A stretch of DNA of 64,000 nt, taken from positions 3,764,169 to 3,828,168 of the forward strand of contig NZ_JAMXSS010000002.1 of assembly GCF_024124825.1 (NCBI RefSeq), written 5' to 3'. The DNA is from Arthrobacter sp. H16F315 (GTDB taxonomy: Bacteria > Actinomycetota > Actinomycetes > Actinomycetales > Micrococcaceae). The translations under genes were made by a program, and so were the position numbers. The notes beneath the pieces were generated by a model. That model saw only the letters and a list, made by a program, of their open reading frames with translations. It did no database searches and was not told where the DNA came from. Each line of letters starts with the position of its first letter. Within the stretch, counting starts at the first letter, position 1. Of this stretch, positions 35,804-45,417 are shown in pieces.

Positions 35804-36946
35804 TCAGCTGAGCCCTCTGATGCCCAGCCCGGGTGCAGTAGCGAGCCGGATGGTGCGGCCGCTGTAACCGGCGCCGCCGGAGACGGGGGACGCGGCCAGC
35901 CACAGTCCGCCGTCGAGGTCCTGCGCGGCGGAGCGGCCAGCGGTCACCGGGAGCAGCGAGGCGAGCGAGGCCGCCGCGGCGATCCCCACCGGGCTCTCCA
36001 GCATGCAGCCGATCACCACACCGAGGCCCTCGGCCCGGGCTTTCGCCAGCAGCCTGCGGCCATGGCGCAGTCCGCCGGATTTGGCCAGTTTGATGTTGAC
36101 CAGGGGCGCTGCCCGGTGCGCGAGCAGCCGGTCCAGGTCCGCGAGCGTCCAAAGGCTTTCATCGGCCATGACCGGGGTGTCGACGGCGGCGCTGACCTGC
36201 GCCAGTGCCGCCCAGTCACCGGCCGGCACGGGCTGTTCCGCGAGTTCGATCTCCAGCCCGGCGTCCTCAAGGTCCCTGATGATCCGGATGGCAGTTGCCG
36301 CGTCAAACGCCTGGTTCGCGTCGATCCGCAGCACCATACCCGGCCCGGCCGCCGCCCGGACCGCCCGCATCGAGGCGAGGACGTCCATCCGGGCATCCAA
36401 TTTCACCTTCAGGCAGCGGAAACCGGCGGCCGTGTGCACCGCCGCCTTCGCCGCGAGTTCCTCCGGCGGCGCGACCGAGAGCGTCATGTCCGTCTCGACA
36501 GTTACTCCGGGGGCCGCTCGGGGACCGGCCCCGGATTCGCCACCGGGCTCGCCGCCGGACAAGTACGCGCCGAGCGTGAGCCCCACCTGCTGGGCGGCCA
36601 GATCATGCAGGGCGCAGTCCACCGCCATCCGGGCCGCTGCCGGTTCGCTGCTTTGTTCCAGTCCGGCCAGGACGCTGTCGGGTTCATTCGTGGAGGGCCC
36701 CGGCCTTCCGGGGCGATGGCCCAGCACCAGGGCCGCCAGCGGGCCTTCGATGCTAGCCACCGCCTGCTCGGTGGAGAGCCGGGTGACGCGGCTGATTGGT
36801 GCCTCGCCCCAACCGCTGCGGCCGTCGGAGTCGACGGCTTCCACAAGCACGGTCTCCAGTTCCGTCGCGCTGCGGACCGCGGTGGTGAAGTGCCCCACCA
36901 GCGGCACACGGACGCGGTGGGCGCGCAACACTGTCAGTTTGGTCAT
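35804..36946 (-). CDS. Dipeptide epimerase (L-Ala-D/L-Glu epimerase-like, enolase superfamily)
   Basis: The 380-aa protein belongs to the muconate-lactonising subgroup. Catalytic residues are visible: K180-V-K182 (CLKVKLD), metal ligands D209 (RIDANQAF), E237 (AEQPVP) and D262 (ADESLW), the second-face lysine K286 (NIKLAKSGG), and a DLDGG loop at 343-347. This pattern fits L-Ala-D/L-Glu epimerases, which convert a murein dipeptide for peptidase cleavage. It is convergent with the peptide-transport operon and completes the set expected for murein peptide catabolism. Confidence 0.85.
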   Translation of the reverse strand: MTKLTVLRAHRVRVPLVGHFTTAVRSATELETVLVEAVDSDGRSGWGEAPISRVTRLSTEQAVASIEGPLAALVLGHRPGRPGPSTNEPDSVLAGLEQSSEPAAARMAVDCALHDLAAQQVGLTLGAYLSGGEPGGESGAGPRAAPGVTVETDMTLSVAPPEELAAKAAVHTAAGFRCLKVKLDARMDVLASMRAVRAAAGPGMVLRIDANQAFDAATAIRIIRDLEDAGLEIELAEQPVPAGDWAALAQVSAAVDTPVMADESLWTLADLDRLLAHRAAPLVNIKLAKSGGLRHGRRLLAKARAEGLGVVIGCMLESPVGIAAAASLASLLPVTAGRSAAQDLDGGLWLAASPVSGGAGYSGRTIRLATAPGLGIRGLS

Positions 36947-36973
36947 CCGGCTCCCCCTGCCTGCTTATCCGCC

Positions 36974-38656
36974 CTAGTGGAAGAAGTGCCGGGCGCCGGT
37001 GAAGTACATCGTGATGCCGGCCGCATTGGCCGCGGCGATGACCTCATCGTCCCGAACCGAGCCGCCGGGCTGCACCACGGCGCGGACGCCGGCGTCGATC
37101 AGGATCTGGAGCCCGTCTGCGAACGGGAAAAACGCGTCCGACGCCGCCACGGCACCGCGGGCACGTTCCGGGGCACCTGTGGCGTCGGCGTTCGAGGCGC
37201 CGCCCGCGCCCTCAACCTTGGAGTCCACGCTCACGCCGAGTGAGTTGGCGCGCTCGACGGCGAGCTTGCAGGAATCGAGCCGGTTGACCTGGCCCATGCC
37301 GATGCCCACGGCGGCGCCGTTCTGTGCCAGCAGGATGGCATTGGATTTGGCGGCCCGGCAGGCGGTCCAGGCGAAGGCAAGGTCCGCAAGCGTCCCGGGA
37401 TCCGCGGCGTCACCGGCGGCGAGGGTCCAGTTGGCCGGGTCATCACCCTCGGCGTCGACCTTGTCCGTGGCCTGGACCAGCATGCCGCCGGAAACCTGGC
37501 GGAACTCCGTCGGGTAACGGCCGTAACCTTCGGGCAGGGCCAGGAGGCGGATGTTCTTCTTTTTGGACAGGATTTCCACCGCTTCGTCCTCGAAACCCGG
37601 GGCAATCACTACCTCGGTGAAGATGCCGGCGACGGTCCGGGCCATGCCGGCGGTGACGGTGCGGTTGGCCGCGATCACGCCGCCAAATGCGGAGACCGGA
37701 TCGCAGGCGTGCGCCTTGGCGTGCGCGTCCGCAATCGGGTCGGCGGCGGAGGCGGAACCCACAGCCACACCGCAGGGGTTGGCATGCTTGATGACCGCAA
37801 CGGCGGGCTCGGCGAAATCGAACGCAGCGCGCAGGGCCGCGTCGGCGTCGACGAAGTTGTTGTAGCTCATTGCCTTGCCGTGCAGCTGGTCGGCCTGGGC
37901 GATGCCGGCCGGGGCGGCCTTGTCCACGTAGAGGGCGGCCTGCTGGTGCGGATTTTCGCCGTAGCGCAGCACCTCGGAACGTTCCAGGGCCAGGCCGGCG
38001 TAGGCAGGCCAATCGATGACGCCGTCGCCGTCCTCGTCGAGGAACTGGCTGGCAGTCCAGCCGGCCACGGCAGTGTCATAGGCGGCGGTGTGCGCGAAGG
38101 CCTTCGCGGCGAGCCGGCGCCGGGCCTTCAGGTCAAAGCCGCCGGAGGCGGCGGCAGCAACGACGTCGTGGTACGAGGAGGGGTCCACCACAATGGCGAC
38201 GGCGGCGTGGTTCTTCGCGGCCGAACGCACCATCGCCGGGCCCCCGATGTCGATCTGCTCAACGACGTCGTCCTGCGCAGCGCCGGACTTCACGGTTTCC
38301 ACGAAGGGGTAGAGGTTCACCACCACCAGGTCGAACGGCTCGATGTCCATCGACGCGAGCGTCTCCATATGGGCCGGGACGCGGCGGTCGGCGAGGATAC
38401 CGCCGTGCACGCGCGGGTGCAGGGTCTTGACGCGGCCGTCGAGCATTTCCGGCGAGCCGGTGACTTCCTCGACTTCCTGCACCGGAATGCCGGCGGCGGC
38501 AATCTTCTTGGCGGTGGAGCCGGTGGAGACAATCTTGACGCCGGCTTCGTGCAGGCCCCTCGCGAGCTCCTCCAGACCGGTCTTGTCGTAGACCGAAATC
38601 AGTGCCCTGCGGATGGGAACACGGTCGATGGATACACGGTGCTGCGTGAAGCTCAC
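36974..38656 (-). CDS. purH: Bifunctional AICAR transformylase / IMP cyclohydrolase PurH
   Basis: The 560-aa enzyme performs the last two steps of de novo IMP synthesis. The N-terminal MGS-like cyclohydrolase domain has [24 protein letters not shown] and [15 protein letters not shown]. The transformylase domain contains the conserved [11 protein letters not shown] and [14 protein letters not shown] and ends [30 protein letters not shown]. An Ala/Gly insert ([18 protein letters not shown]) is visible. purN, its usual neighbour in mycobacteria, lies 2.7 kb away across an MFS gene and a DUF559 gene. Confidence 0.97.
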   Translation of the reverse strand: MSFTQHRVSIDRVPIRRALISVYDKTGLEELARGLHEAGVKIVSTGSTAKKIAAAGIPVQEVEEVTGSPEMLDGRVKTLHPRVHGGILADRRVPAHMETLASMDIEPFDLVVVNLYPFVETVKSGAAQDDVVEQIDIGGPAMVRSAAKNHAAVAIVVDPSSYHDVVAAAASGGFDLKARRRLAAKAFAHTAAYDTAVAGWTASQFLDEDGDGVIDWPAYAGLALERSEVLRYGENPHQQAALYVDKAAPAGIAQADQLHGKAMSYNNFVDADAALRAAFDFAEPAVAVIKHANPCGVAVGSASAADPIADAHAKAHACDPVSAFGGVIAANRTVTAGMARTVAGIFTEVVIAPGFEDEAVEILSKKKNIRLLALPEGYGRYPTEFRQVSGGMLVQATDKVDAEGDDPANWTLAAGDAADPGTLADLAFAWTACRAAKSNAILLAQNGAAVGIGMGQVNRLDSCKLAVERANSLGVSVDSKVEGAGGASNADATGAPERARGAVAASDAFFPFADGLQILIDAGVRAVVQPGGSVRDDEVIAAANAAGITMYFTGARHFFH

Positions 38657-38817
38657 AAAAGTCTCCGTCTTATATCGCGGCGGGGCCGCGGGTGGTGGGG
38701 ATGCGGCCAGTTTATCGTGTTAGCGCCCTGTGCATTCCCTCGGGGCTGCCCGCGCGCCGGAGTATGAAGCGCGGCGCAGCTGTGGCTGGCCACGTAGAGT
38801 TTTCCCAGGAGGCTTAG

Positions 38818-40170
38818 ATGAATACGTACACCACTGTGCCCAGCGGCGAACAGGTGGTCCAGGAACTGCCGTGGCGATGGAAAGTGCAGGGCCGGATCTT
38901 TCTGATCGGCGGCCTGGGCTTTATGTTCGATGCCTGGGACGTCACGCTCAACGGCATCCTCATTCCGCTGTTGTCCAAGCATTGGTCCCTGAGCCCCGGG
39001 GAGGCCGCCTGGATCGGAGCCTCGAACCTGATCGGCATGGCCCTGGGCGCCTTCGTCTGGGGCACCATCGCGGACACCATCGGGCGCAAAAAAGCCTTCA
39101 CCGCCACGTTGTTGATCTTCTCGGTGTTCACGGTGTTCGGCGCCTTCTCCCCGGACTTCCTCTGGTTTGTGGCGTTCCGTTTTATGGCCGGCTTCGGTTT
39201 GGGCGGCTGCATCCCGGTGGACTATGCCCTGGTGGGCGAATTCACGCCCCGCAAACAGCGCGGCAAGGTCCTCACCGCGATGGACGGCTGGTGGCCGATC
39301 GGGGCCGCGCTGTGCGGCTTTGTGTCCGCCGGGCTGGTGGCGCTTTACGGGGACTGGCGGCTGACCATGCTGGTGATGGTGCTTCCGGCGTTGCTGGTGT
39401 TCTGGGTCCGCCGCAGCGTCCCCGAGTCCCCGCTGTTCCTGATCCGCAACGGCCGCAGGGAGGAAGCCGCCAAGGTGATCGACGACCTCGTTGCCGCGAC
39501 CGGGGCCGAGCCCCGCGCCTACAGCCTGCCCGAGGCGCAAGACGCGCCCCGGCTCTCCGCCGGCAGCGCCTGGACCCAACTGCGCGCGCTCTGGCAGTAC
39601 AACTGGAAGATCACAACGGCGGCGTGGTCCCTGTTCTTCAGCATCCTGCTCGTCTACTACCTGTCGCTGACCTGGATGCCGAGGATCCTGATCGGCGCCG
39701 GCTTCGAGGAGTACAAGGCCTTCCTCACCACGGCCTCCATGGCCGCCGTCGGGCTACTGGGTGTGGTGGTCGCCGCGCTGCTGGTGGAGCGGGTGGGCCG
39801 GAAGTGGATCCTGGCAATCACCGGACCGCTCTCCGCGCTGACCCTGGTGATCGTGGCGTTTGTGGTGGACATCCCGACGGCGGCCGTGTTCTGGCTGCTG
39901 GTCTTCGGCTTTGTGGTCCAGGTAGCCATTCCGGTGCTCTACACCTATGTCTCCGAGTTGTATCCGACCGAGCTGCGCGGCTCGGGCTTTGGCTGGGCCT
40001 CGACGTTCTCCCGGCTCGGCGCAGGGTTCGGCCCGCTGATTTTCGCGGCGTTCCTGTGGCCGGAGCTGGGCCTGGCGACGTCATTCGCCCTCGCCGGCGG
40101 GTTGGTGCTGCTCAGTGTGCTGTGGATGGCGTTCTTCGCTCCCGAAACGAAGCAGCGCCAGCTCGCCTAG
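38818..40170 (+). CDS. MFS transporter, sugar/organic acid porter type
   Basis: The 450-aa protein has 12 predicted helices. It has the family signature GFMFDAWDVTLNGILIPLL in helix 1, the loop 2-3 motif GTIADTIGRKKAF and the helix 5-6 motif VPESPLFLIRNGRREEA. A second-half signature is VERVGRKW. It resembles NiaP/aromatic-acid:H+ symporters. AGGAGG sits five bases before ATG 38818. It is divergent from purH and separated from the DUF559 gene by palindrome copy 2. The substrate cannot be deduced. Confidence 0.88.
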   Translation: MNTYTTVPSGEQVVQELPWRWKVQGRIFLIGGLGFMFDAWDVTLNGILIPLLSKHWSLSPGEAAWIGASNLIGMALGAFVWGTIADTIGRKKAFTATLLIFSVFTVFGAFSPDFLWFVAFRFMAGFGLGGCIPVDYALVGEFTPRKQRGKVLTAMDGWWPIGAALCGFVSAGLVALYGDWRLTMLVMVLPALLVFWVRRSVPESPLFLIRNGRREEAAKVIDDLVAATGAEPRAYSLPEAQDAPRLSAGSAWTQLRALWQYNWKITTAAWSLFFSILLVYYLSLTWMPRILIGAGFEEYKAFLTTASMAAVGLLGVVVAALLVERVGRKWILAITGPLSALTLVIVAFVVDIPTAAVFWLLVFGFVVQVAIPVLYTYVSELYPTELRGSGFGWASTFSRLGAGFGPLIFAAFLWPELGLATSFALAGGLVLLSVLWMAFFAPETKQRQLA

Positions 40171-40219
40171 CTCCCGTTCCCCGCTCCCCGCTCCGTTCCC
40201 ACTCCCCCGTTCCACCGTT

Positions 40220-40285
40220 CCCAACTGACTCGCAGCTCAGGTCGTTTTGGGGGCTCAAAACGACCTGAGCTGCGAGTCAGTTGGG
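40220..40285. repeat. 66-bp palindrome, copy 2 (left flank of DUF559 gene)
   Basis: Perfect 30-bp arms (40220-40249 and 40256-40285) flank the centre GGGGCT. The outer 17 bases and the inner GTTTTG are identical to copy 1, while the middle reads TCAGGTC, compensated on the other arm. The stop codon of the DUF559 gene (AACTGA on the minus strand) lies inside this palindrome. The centre points the same way as copy 1 and opposite to copy 3. Confidence 0.95.
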
Positions 40286-41209
40286 CTGCCAGCCGCGGCC
40301 GGCGAGGGCAGTCAGCACCTTGGCGACGGCGGCGCGTGCGTCGTTCTCCATGTGCCGTTTCGAGATTCGGACCAGGATCCAACCGGCGCCGTTGAAATCC
40401 TCTTCCCTGGCGATGTCCCGGACGATCTGCGCCGCGTCTGAGTGCACGGCGCCCTCGTACTCCACAGCAACCCGGTGCTCCGGATAGGCCATATCCGGTT
40501 CACGTACGATACCGGAGCCCAGGACCGTGACCGCGTTCAGTGTCGGTTCCGGCAGGCCAGCGCGGCCCAGTGCGAGCCGAAGCCTCGTCTCCGGGCCCGA
40601 GTCCGCGCCGATCCTGGCCTGCTCCAAGGCGAGCCGGGCCTTGCGGATGCCGGGCGTACCCTTGTGCCGGTCCAGCATCTTGGCGAGTTGCTCCGGACTG
40701 GCATAAGGCGCGGACCGGTTCTCAAAGGCAGGCCGGGGATGGCGCAGCAGATGGTCCGCTACCACTGTCAGTTCGTCAATGCTCATCTTTCGGGCACAAT
40801 CCAGCCACGTCCTGGTCCGGGTGGTGACCAGGACGCCGTCGAGCCGGGTGATTTCGTCGTCGAAGAACTGCCCGACGTGGCCGATCACGCCCCTGCGCCG
40901 CGGTATTGCCATCGTGTCCGGCCGGGAGATATGGATGCCTGGAGCAGAGGAGCCCGGCAGGAATCCCGGGAAGTCCCAGATCAGAAAGGCTGTCGCATGG
41001 GATGCTGCGGAGAATTGCGTCACGAGGGTGAGGGGACGAGCCTGCAGATCCAATGCGCCGGACGGTTCTGACGGCAGCCGGATCCCGCGGCTCGGAACAT
41101 CCAGGGAGCGATGCCTGAGCCGGCGCCGGCTGGCTCCGGCGTCAAGTGCCTCCTGGAGTGTAAAGGGCACCAGTCCGAGTGGCGCCGGAAGCGGCCGGGG
41201 TGTCTTCAT
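40277..41209 (-). CDS. DUF559 (Vsr-like) endonuclease-domain protein with AbiEi-like N-terminus
   Basis: The 310-aa protein starts at 41209 (MKTPRPLP), because the longer frame upstream runs into palindrome copy 3. The N-terminus (FTLQEALDAGASRRRLRHRSLDVPSRGIRLP) resembles the winged helix of AbiEi-type proteins. The C-terminus has the PD-(D/E)xK pattern of DUF559/Vsr folds: an aspartate in EPDMAYPEHR, then VAVEYEGAVHS, and a terminal RISKRHM. The stop codon is within palindrome copy 2. Such genes are often multicopy in actinobacteria, function unknown. Flanking by two inverted copies of the same palindrome suggests a mobile unit or a nuclease-substrate pair. Confidence 0.85.
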   Translation of the reverse strand: MKTPRPLPAPLGLVPFTLQEALDAGASRRRLRHRSLDVPSRGIRLPSEPSGALDLQARPLTLVTQFSAASHATAFLIWDFPGFLPGSSAPGIHISRPDTMAIPRRRGVIGHVGQFFDDEITRLDGVLVTTRTRTWLDCARKMSIDELTVVADHLLRHPRPAFENRSAPYASPEQLAKMLDRHKGTPGIRKARLALEQARIGADSGPETRLRLALGRAGLPEPTLNAVTVLGSGIVREPDMAYPEHRVAVEYEGAVHSDAAQIVRDIAREEDFNGAGWILVRISKRHMENDARAAVAKVLTALAGRGWQPN

Positions 41210-41272
41210 CGACCCATCGTCGCAAAGCCGAGGACTTCGCCGGAGGGTTATCCACAAGCCATGGTGGGTGAA

Positions 41273-41338
41273 CCCAACTGACTCGCAGCTAAGGCCGTTT
41301 TGAGCGCCCAAAACGGCCTTAGCTGCGAGTCAGTTGGG
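41273..41338. repeat. 66-bp palindrome, copy 3 (right flank of DUF559 gene, inverted)
   Basis: Perfect 30-bp arms (41273-41302 and 41309-41338) flank the centre AGCGCC. On the minus strand this reads GGCGCT, identical to copy 1, so copies 2 and 3 face each other. The variable middle is TAAGGCC, matched on the other arm. It lies between the DUF559 start and the purN stop codon, 12 bases from the latter. Confidence 0.95.
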
Positions 41339-41349
41339 GGGCGGGGGCG

Positions 41350-41922
<573 letters not shown>

Positions 41923-41961
41923 GGTCCTAGCTTATGGGGCCGCTCGCGTAGGCTGGAAAAC

Positions 41962-42389
41962 ATGAATCCCCGAACGACTCCGCCTCCGGCCCGGGCGGCC
42001 AGCACCCGCTCAGCGACGCAGCCAAAGCCGCGCAGGCAAAAACCCATCTGCTGTTCCGGAGCTTTATCGTGGCGGTGCTGGGATCGTTCTTCGTCTACCA
42101 GCTGGATATCAGCTACCTCTGGCTCAGCGGACTCCTCACGGCCGTTGCCGCCGTACTGGGAATTATGGTGCTGGTCCGCTACGCCAGGCTCAAGGAATCC
42201 AAGCTGGTGCTGTTCGGGACGATTTCCGGTCTGGTGGTCGTGGCCATCCAGGTGGTGCTGCTGCTGACCTCAGTGCTGTTCTTCAACCAGGTCCGGGACT
42301 ACCAGCAATGCAGCCGCCACGCCCTCACCCAGTACGCGTCGTCCATCTGCCAGACCCAGCTGGAAAAATCGCTGCCCCAGTTCCGCTAA
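41962..42389 (+). CDS. Small membrane protein, frameshifted at its fifth base group
   Basis: Reading from GTG 42069 gives 106 aa with three hydrophobic helices (VAVLGSFFVYQLDISYLWL, LTAVAAVLGIMVLVRY, LVVVAIQVVLLLTSVLFF) and a C-terminal QCSRHALTQYASSICQTQLE. Coding-quality sequence continues upstream as NDSASGPGGQHPLSDAAKAAQAKTH, but lacks a start in frame. If CCCC at 41968-41971 is five C, ATG 41962 opens a 142-aa protein MNPPNDSASG. The family is unknown. It lies divergently between purN and perM. Confidence 0.6.
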
Positions 42390-42402
42390 ACACGGCGCCC
42401 GG

Positions 42403-43719
42403 TTACCGGGATGCCGTCTCCAGCTCCGATTCACGCAGCGTCTGCTGGCGTTCCAGCCACGGTCCCGCGGCAGAGCCGATGACGACACCGACGGCGACCT
42501 CCACGGCCAGGAACACCGCCATCCGAAGCGGGTCGGGACCAATATCGGTGAGCCGTCCGATCCCGGCGGATCCCCCGGCCAGCCAAGCCAGGCCGGCACC
42601 GAGCAGCCCGGCGATGCTGCCTACCATCGCGCCGAGCACCAGTGTGGAAGCCGTGGCCGTGAACCAGCGGGCGTGGATCTTGATGGAGAGCCATTCGTCA
42701 AAGTGGTTTTCGCCTTCGCGCAGGAACCACCACCCGGCCAGCGTGCCGGCGAGGACCGGCACCACCAGCGCAGCCGCCGCATAGTCCAGCGTCCCGGCTG
42801 GCAGCGCCGCGAACACCGGGATCGACGGCAGGGGTCCGACGGCGGTGCCCAGCGCCCCCGCCTGGGAGCCGACGCCAAGGGCGACGCCCGCCCCGGACGT
42901 CCAAGCGAGCGCGAACACCGCCAGGTTGGGCAGGAATCCGAGCTGCGCGATGGTCAGGGCGGCACCCCCGAAGGGTCCGGCCTCAAGCCCCTCGTAGACC
43001 GCGATCACGAGGTTCCAGTGGATAAACAGGGTAACGGCAAGCAGGACGCAGCACATCGCCAGGCTGGCTATCAGCGCCACGAAGCCGGCTTTGACCGCGG
43101 AGCCCAGGTAGGAACCGGCCCAGCGCGAGTGTTGACTGGTCCGGGAGAGCCAGGCGACGGCGTCGACGCCGATCAGCCGGCTCCAGGAACCGGCCTCGCG
43201 GCGGGCTCCGACCACCATGCCGATGCCGAACGGGATCAACGGGATAAGCGCGGCGGACCACAGGCCCACGCCGACGTCGGCGGTGCGGCAAATGAAGCCG
43301 GTGGCCAGGCCAAAGCCTGCGTACACCAGCGAGGACCCCAGCAGCGCCTGCCAAAGCTGGTCAGTATAGGAGGCCCGGGCGAGCCTGCGGCCGGCGCGCC
43401 AGGCAAGCAGGAACGGGATCAGCGTCAACCCCAGCGGGGTAAGGGACAAAACGCCGGACTGAGGTTGGGCTGTCGCGCCCATGCCAACGGTGTCCAGCAG
43501 TAGCGGAACACCGTGGATAAGCAGCCAGGACTGGCCTGCGAGGCGGGCCAGCACGTCGGTGGCGCCGTTCTGAAATCCCGCGGTGGCCCACACGACAAAA
43601 ATCGGGGCGGCCACCATCAGGGCGGAAATGACGGCTGCCTGCGCGGACTCGAGGGCTCCCTGCAGCCATAGCGGCATCGGAAGTCCACGTTCCCCGGTCT
43701 GATCAGCGCGCAGTTTCAT
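42403..43719 (-). CDS. perM: DUF6350 / PerM-type integral membrane protein
   Basis: The 438-aa polytopic protein has about ten to twelve hydrophobic segments with GVLSLTPLGLTLIPFLLAWRAGRRLARA early and VGSIAGLLGAGLAWLAGG late. Position beside purN and purH corresponds to Rv0955 (PerM) of M. tuberculosis, a membrane protein linked to cell division under stress. The assignment rests on synteny and topology more than on motifs. ATG 43719 with GGA upstream is preferred; MPLWLQ at 43677 is an alternative. It is convergent with the small membrane protein at 41962. Confidence 0.75.
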   Translation of the reverse strand: MKLRADQTGERGLPMPLWLQGALESAQAAVISALMVAAPIFVVWATAGFQNGATDVLARLAGQSWLLIHGVPLLLDTVGMGATAQPQSGVLSLTPLGLTLIPFLLAWRAGRRLARASYTDQLWQALLGSSLVYAGFGLATGFICRTADVGVGLWSAALIPLIPFGIGMVVGARREAGSWSRLIGVDAVAWLSRTSQHSRWAGSYLGSAVKAGFVALIASLAMCCVLLAVTLFIHWNLVIAVYEGLEAGPFGGAALTIAQLGFLPNLAVFALAWTSGAGVALGVGSQAGALGTAVGPLPSIPVFAALPAGTLDYAAAALVVPVLAGTLAGWWFLREGENHFDEWLSIKIHARWFTATASTLVLGAMVGSIAGLLGAGLAWLAGGSAGIGRLTDIGPDPLRMAVFLAVEVAVGVVIGSAAGPWLERQQTLRESELETASR

Positions 43720-43902
43720 CGTGTTCCATGGTGCCACGTGCGCGCCCCCCTGCCGGTGCGACAGGCGCAACTGCCGCACTTCACTGCACTTCCGCCCGCT
43801 GACGACGGTTCATCCGGCATTCCACACCGACACGAAGCAGCGCTTTTTTCCTTTCTCGGCCGTAAAATTGGAGTGTCCGCAATCAGTGGTTGGAGGCACA
43901 AA

Positions 43903-44370
43903 ATGACTACCGCATCTCCACATGCACACGGCGTTCACTTCGGACGGACAGATGTCCAGAACGTCGGCATGGGTGTTGGTACCGTCCTTATCGTCGTGGG
44001 CATCCTGGGATTCATCCCGGGCATCACCACGCAGTACAGTTCCTTGGCGTTCTTCGGACCCGGATCCACGGCCCTGTTCCTGGGCCTGTTCCAGGTATCG
44101 ATGCTGCTGAACATCGTTCAACTCGCGATTGGCGCCACCGGCTGGGCCATGTCCCGGAACCCCGTGGGTTCCCGGAACTTCCTGATGGGCTTTGGCCTGC
44201 TGTACATCATCCTTAGCGTCTACGGGCTCATCGTCGGGGTGGGTTCGGCGGCCAATTTCCTGTCGCTGAACGCCATCGATGCCTGGGCCTTTATGATCCT
44301 GGGCCTGGCAATGGCCGGCGCCGGTTGGCTGATGTCCAGGCATCTGGCCGAAGACGCAAATACCCGGTAA
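43903..44370 (+). CDS. DUF4383 membrane protein
   Basis: The 155-aa protein has four transmembrane helices (GVGTVLIVVGILGFIPG, LGLFQVSMLLNIVQLAIG, NFLMGFGLLYIILSVYGLIVG, AWAFMILGLAMAGAGWLM) and the conserved LLNIVQLAIGATGWAMSR of DUF4383. GGAGG lies six bases before ATG 43903. The function is unknown. It is monocistronic, with a strong hairpin about 70 nt after its stop. Confidence 0.85.
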   Translation: MTTASPHAHGVHFGRTDVQNVGMGVGTVLIVVGILGFIPGITTQYSSLAFFGPGSTALFLGLFQVSMLLNIVQLAIGATGWAMSRNPVGSRNFLMGFGLLYIILSVYGLIVGVGSAANFLSLNAIDAWAFMILGLAMAGAGWLMSRHLAEDANTR

Positions 44371-44440
44371 ACGAACCACCGGGACCAAGGGAGCCGCGAA
44401 TGAGTACCGTTTCATAGTAAGCAGAAAATTCGTTCTACCT

Positions 44441-44482
44441 GCTGGTGCAGCCACTGCGTAAAAGCGCAGTTGCTGCACCAGC
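44441..44482. terminator. Long hairpin downstream of the DUF4383 gene
   Basis: GCTGGTGCAG (44441-44450) pairs with CTGCACCAGC (44473-44482). An inner ACTGCG/CGCAGT stem encloses a TAAAAG loop, making about 17 bp with one mismatch. There is no long T-run after it. It may be a terminator or a structured RNA element in a gap otherwise holding only the next gene's promoter. Confidence 0.6.
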
Positions 44483-44585
44483 TTCTGTGTGGCGGCGTCC
44501 GGGCGGGATGCATCGAGCGGCGGAGGGTGCGGGTCCGCAAAACCTCGCTTCTGTAAATATTTTCATTTTACTTAGGGCAAAATCA

Positions 44586-44630
44586 TTGACCCGCTAAAAA
44601 TCTTCACTATAGTTATGTGAGTCAGCTCAC
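44586..44630 (+). promoter_or_regulatory. Sigma-70-type promoter with overlapping GTGAG-N4-CTCAC operator
   Basis: TTGACC at 44586-44591 and TATAGT at 44608-44613 are 16 bp apart, the best consensus promoter seen in the window. The inverted repeat GTGAG-N4-CTCAC at 44617-44630 covers the expected start of transcription, so the downstream XRE-cupin regulator may control itself from this site. Confidence 0.65.
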
Positions 44631-44647
44631 CAAGTGAAGGACATCGA

Positions 44648-45256
44648 ATGACCACCGAAAGCGCCACGGGCAGCGTCCCGGTAGCTACCAGTGCACTGCT
44701 TGCCACTGTCGGCAACAAGGTGCGCTCCATGCGCAAGGAAAAAGGCATGACGCTCGCTAAGCTTTCGGAGATCACGGGCCTCAGCCCGGCAATCGTCAGC
44801 CAGATCGAACGCGGCCTGGCCAACCCGTCCTTCACCACCCTGGCGCAACTGGCCCACGGCCTGGACATCCCGGTCGGGAAATTCTTTGTCGGCCAGGAAA
44901 AGCCCAGGTCCCCGGTGGTCCGCAAAGCCGATCGGCGCAACCTGAAAGGCGTCACCAAGAAGTCAGTAGGCGAGGCGGTCTATGAGCTGCTCACGCCTGA
45001 TCTTAACGGCGCTCTTGAGGCCCAATGGATTGTCAGTCCGCCCGGCCACGACACCAGCGCCACTCCTTTCCGCCACAGCGGCGAGGAGTTCGGGCTCATC
45101 CTCTCCGGCCGGAAAGACATTTTCCTGGACGGGGAATGCTATTCGCTCGAGGCCGGCGATTCCATCACTTTCGCCTCGGACACCCCGCACTGGTACAAAA
45201 ACAGCTACGAAGAGGTATGCGTAGCAATCTGGGTTAACGCACCTCACGCGTGGTAG
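44648..45256 (+). CDS. XRE-family regulator with C-terminal cupin
   Basis: The 202-aa protein has an N-terminal helix-turn-helix (residues about 22-78, GMTLAKLSEITGLSPAIVSQIERGLANPS). A cupin effector domain follows (about 125-197, HSGEEFGLILSGRKDIFLDGECYSLEAGDSITFASDTPHWYKN). Such regulators sense small metabolites of the pathway they control (PuuR type). GAAGGA precedes the ATG. It is followed in the same direction by a catabolic gene set and probably regulates it. Confidence 0.9.
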   Translation: MTTESATGSVPVATSALLATVGNKVRSMRKEKGMTLAKLSEITGLSPAIVSQIERGLANPSFTTLAQLAHGLDIPVGKFFVGQEKPRSPVVRKADRRNLKGVTKKSVGEAVYELLTPDLNGALEAQWIVSPPGHDTSATPFRHSGEEFGLILSGRKDIFLDGECYSLEAGDSITFASDTPHWYKNSYEEVCVAIWVNAPHAW

Positions 45257-45417
45257 CGGCGCCGACCCCAAGCGGCCCCTACCGTCCCACCCACTGTCGC
45301 TGTCTGACCCTGACCGCCGACAGTCCTTGCCACATTCGCAGCCACCGACCGTAATCCCCGGACGGCGATGCGTCATACCCTCCCACGCCCCCAAGGCGTA
45401 AGCGTAAGGACACTTCC

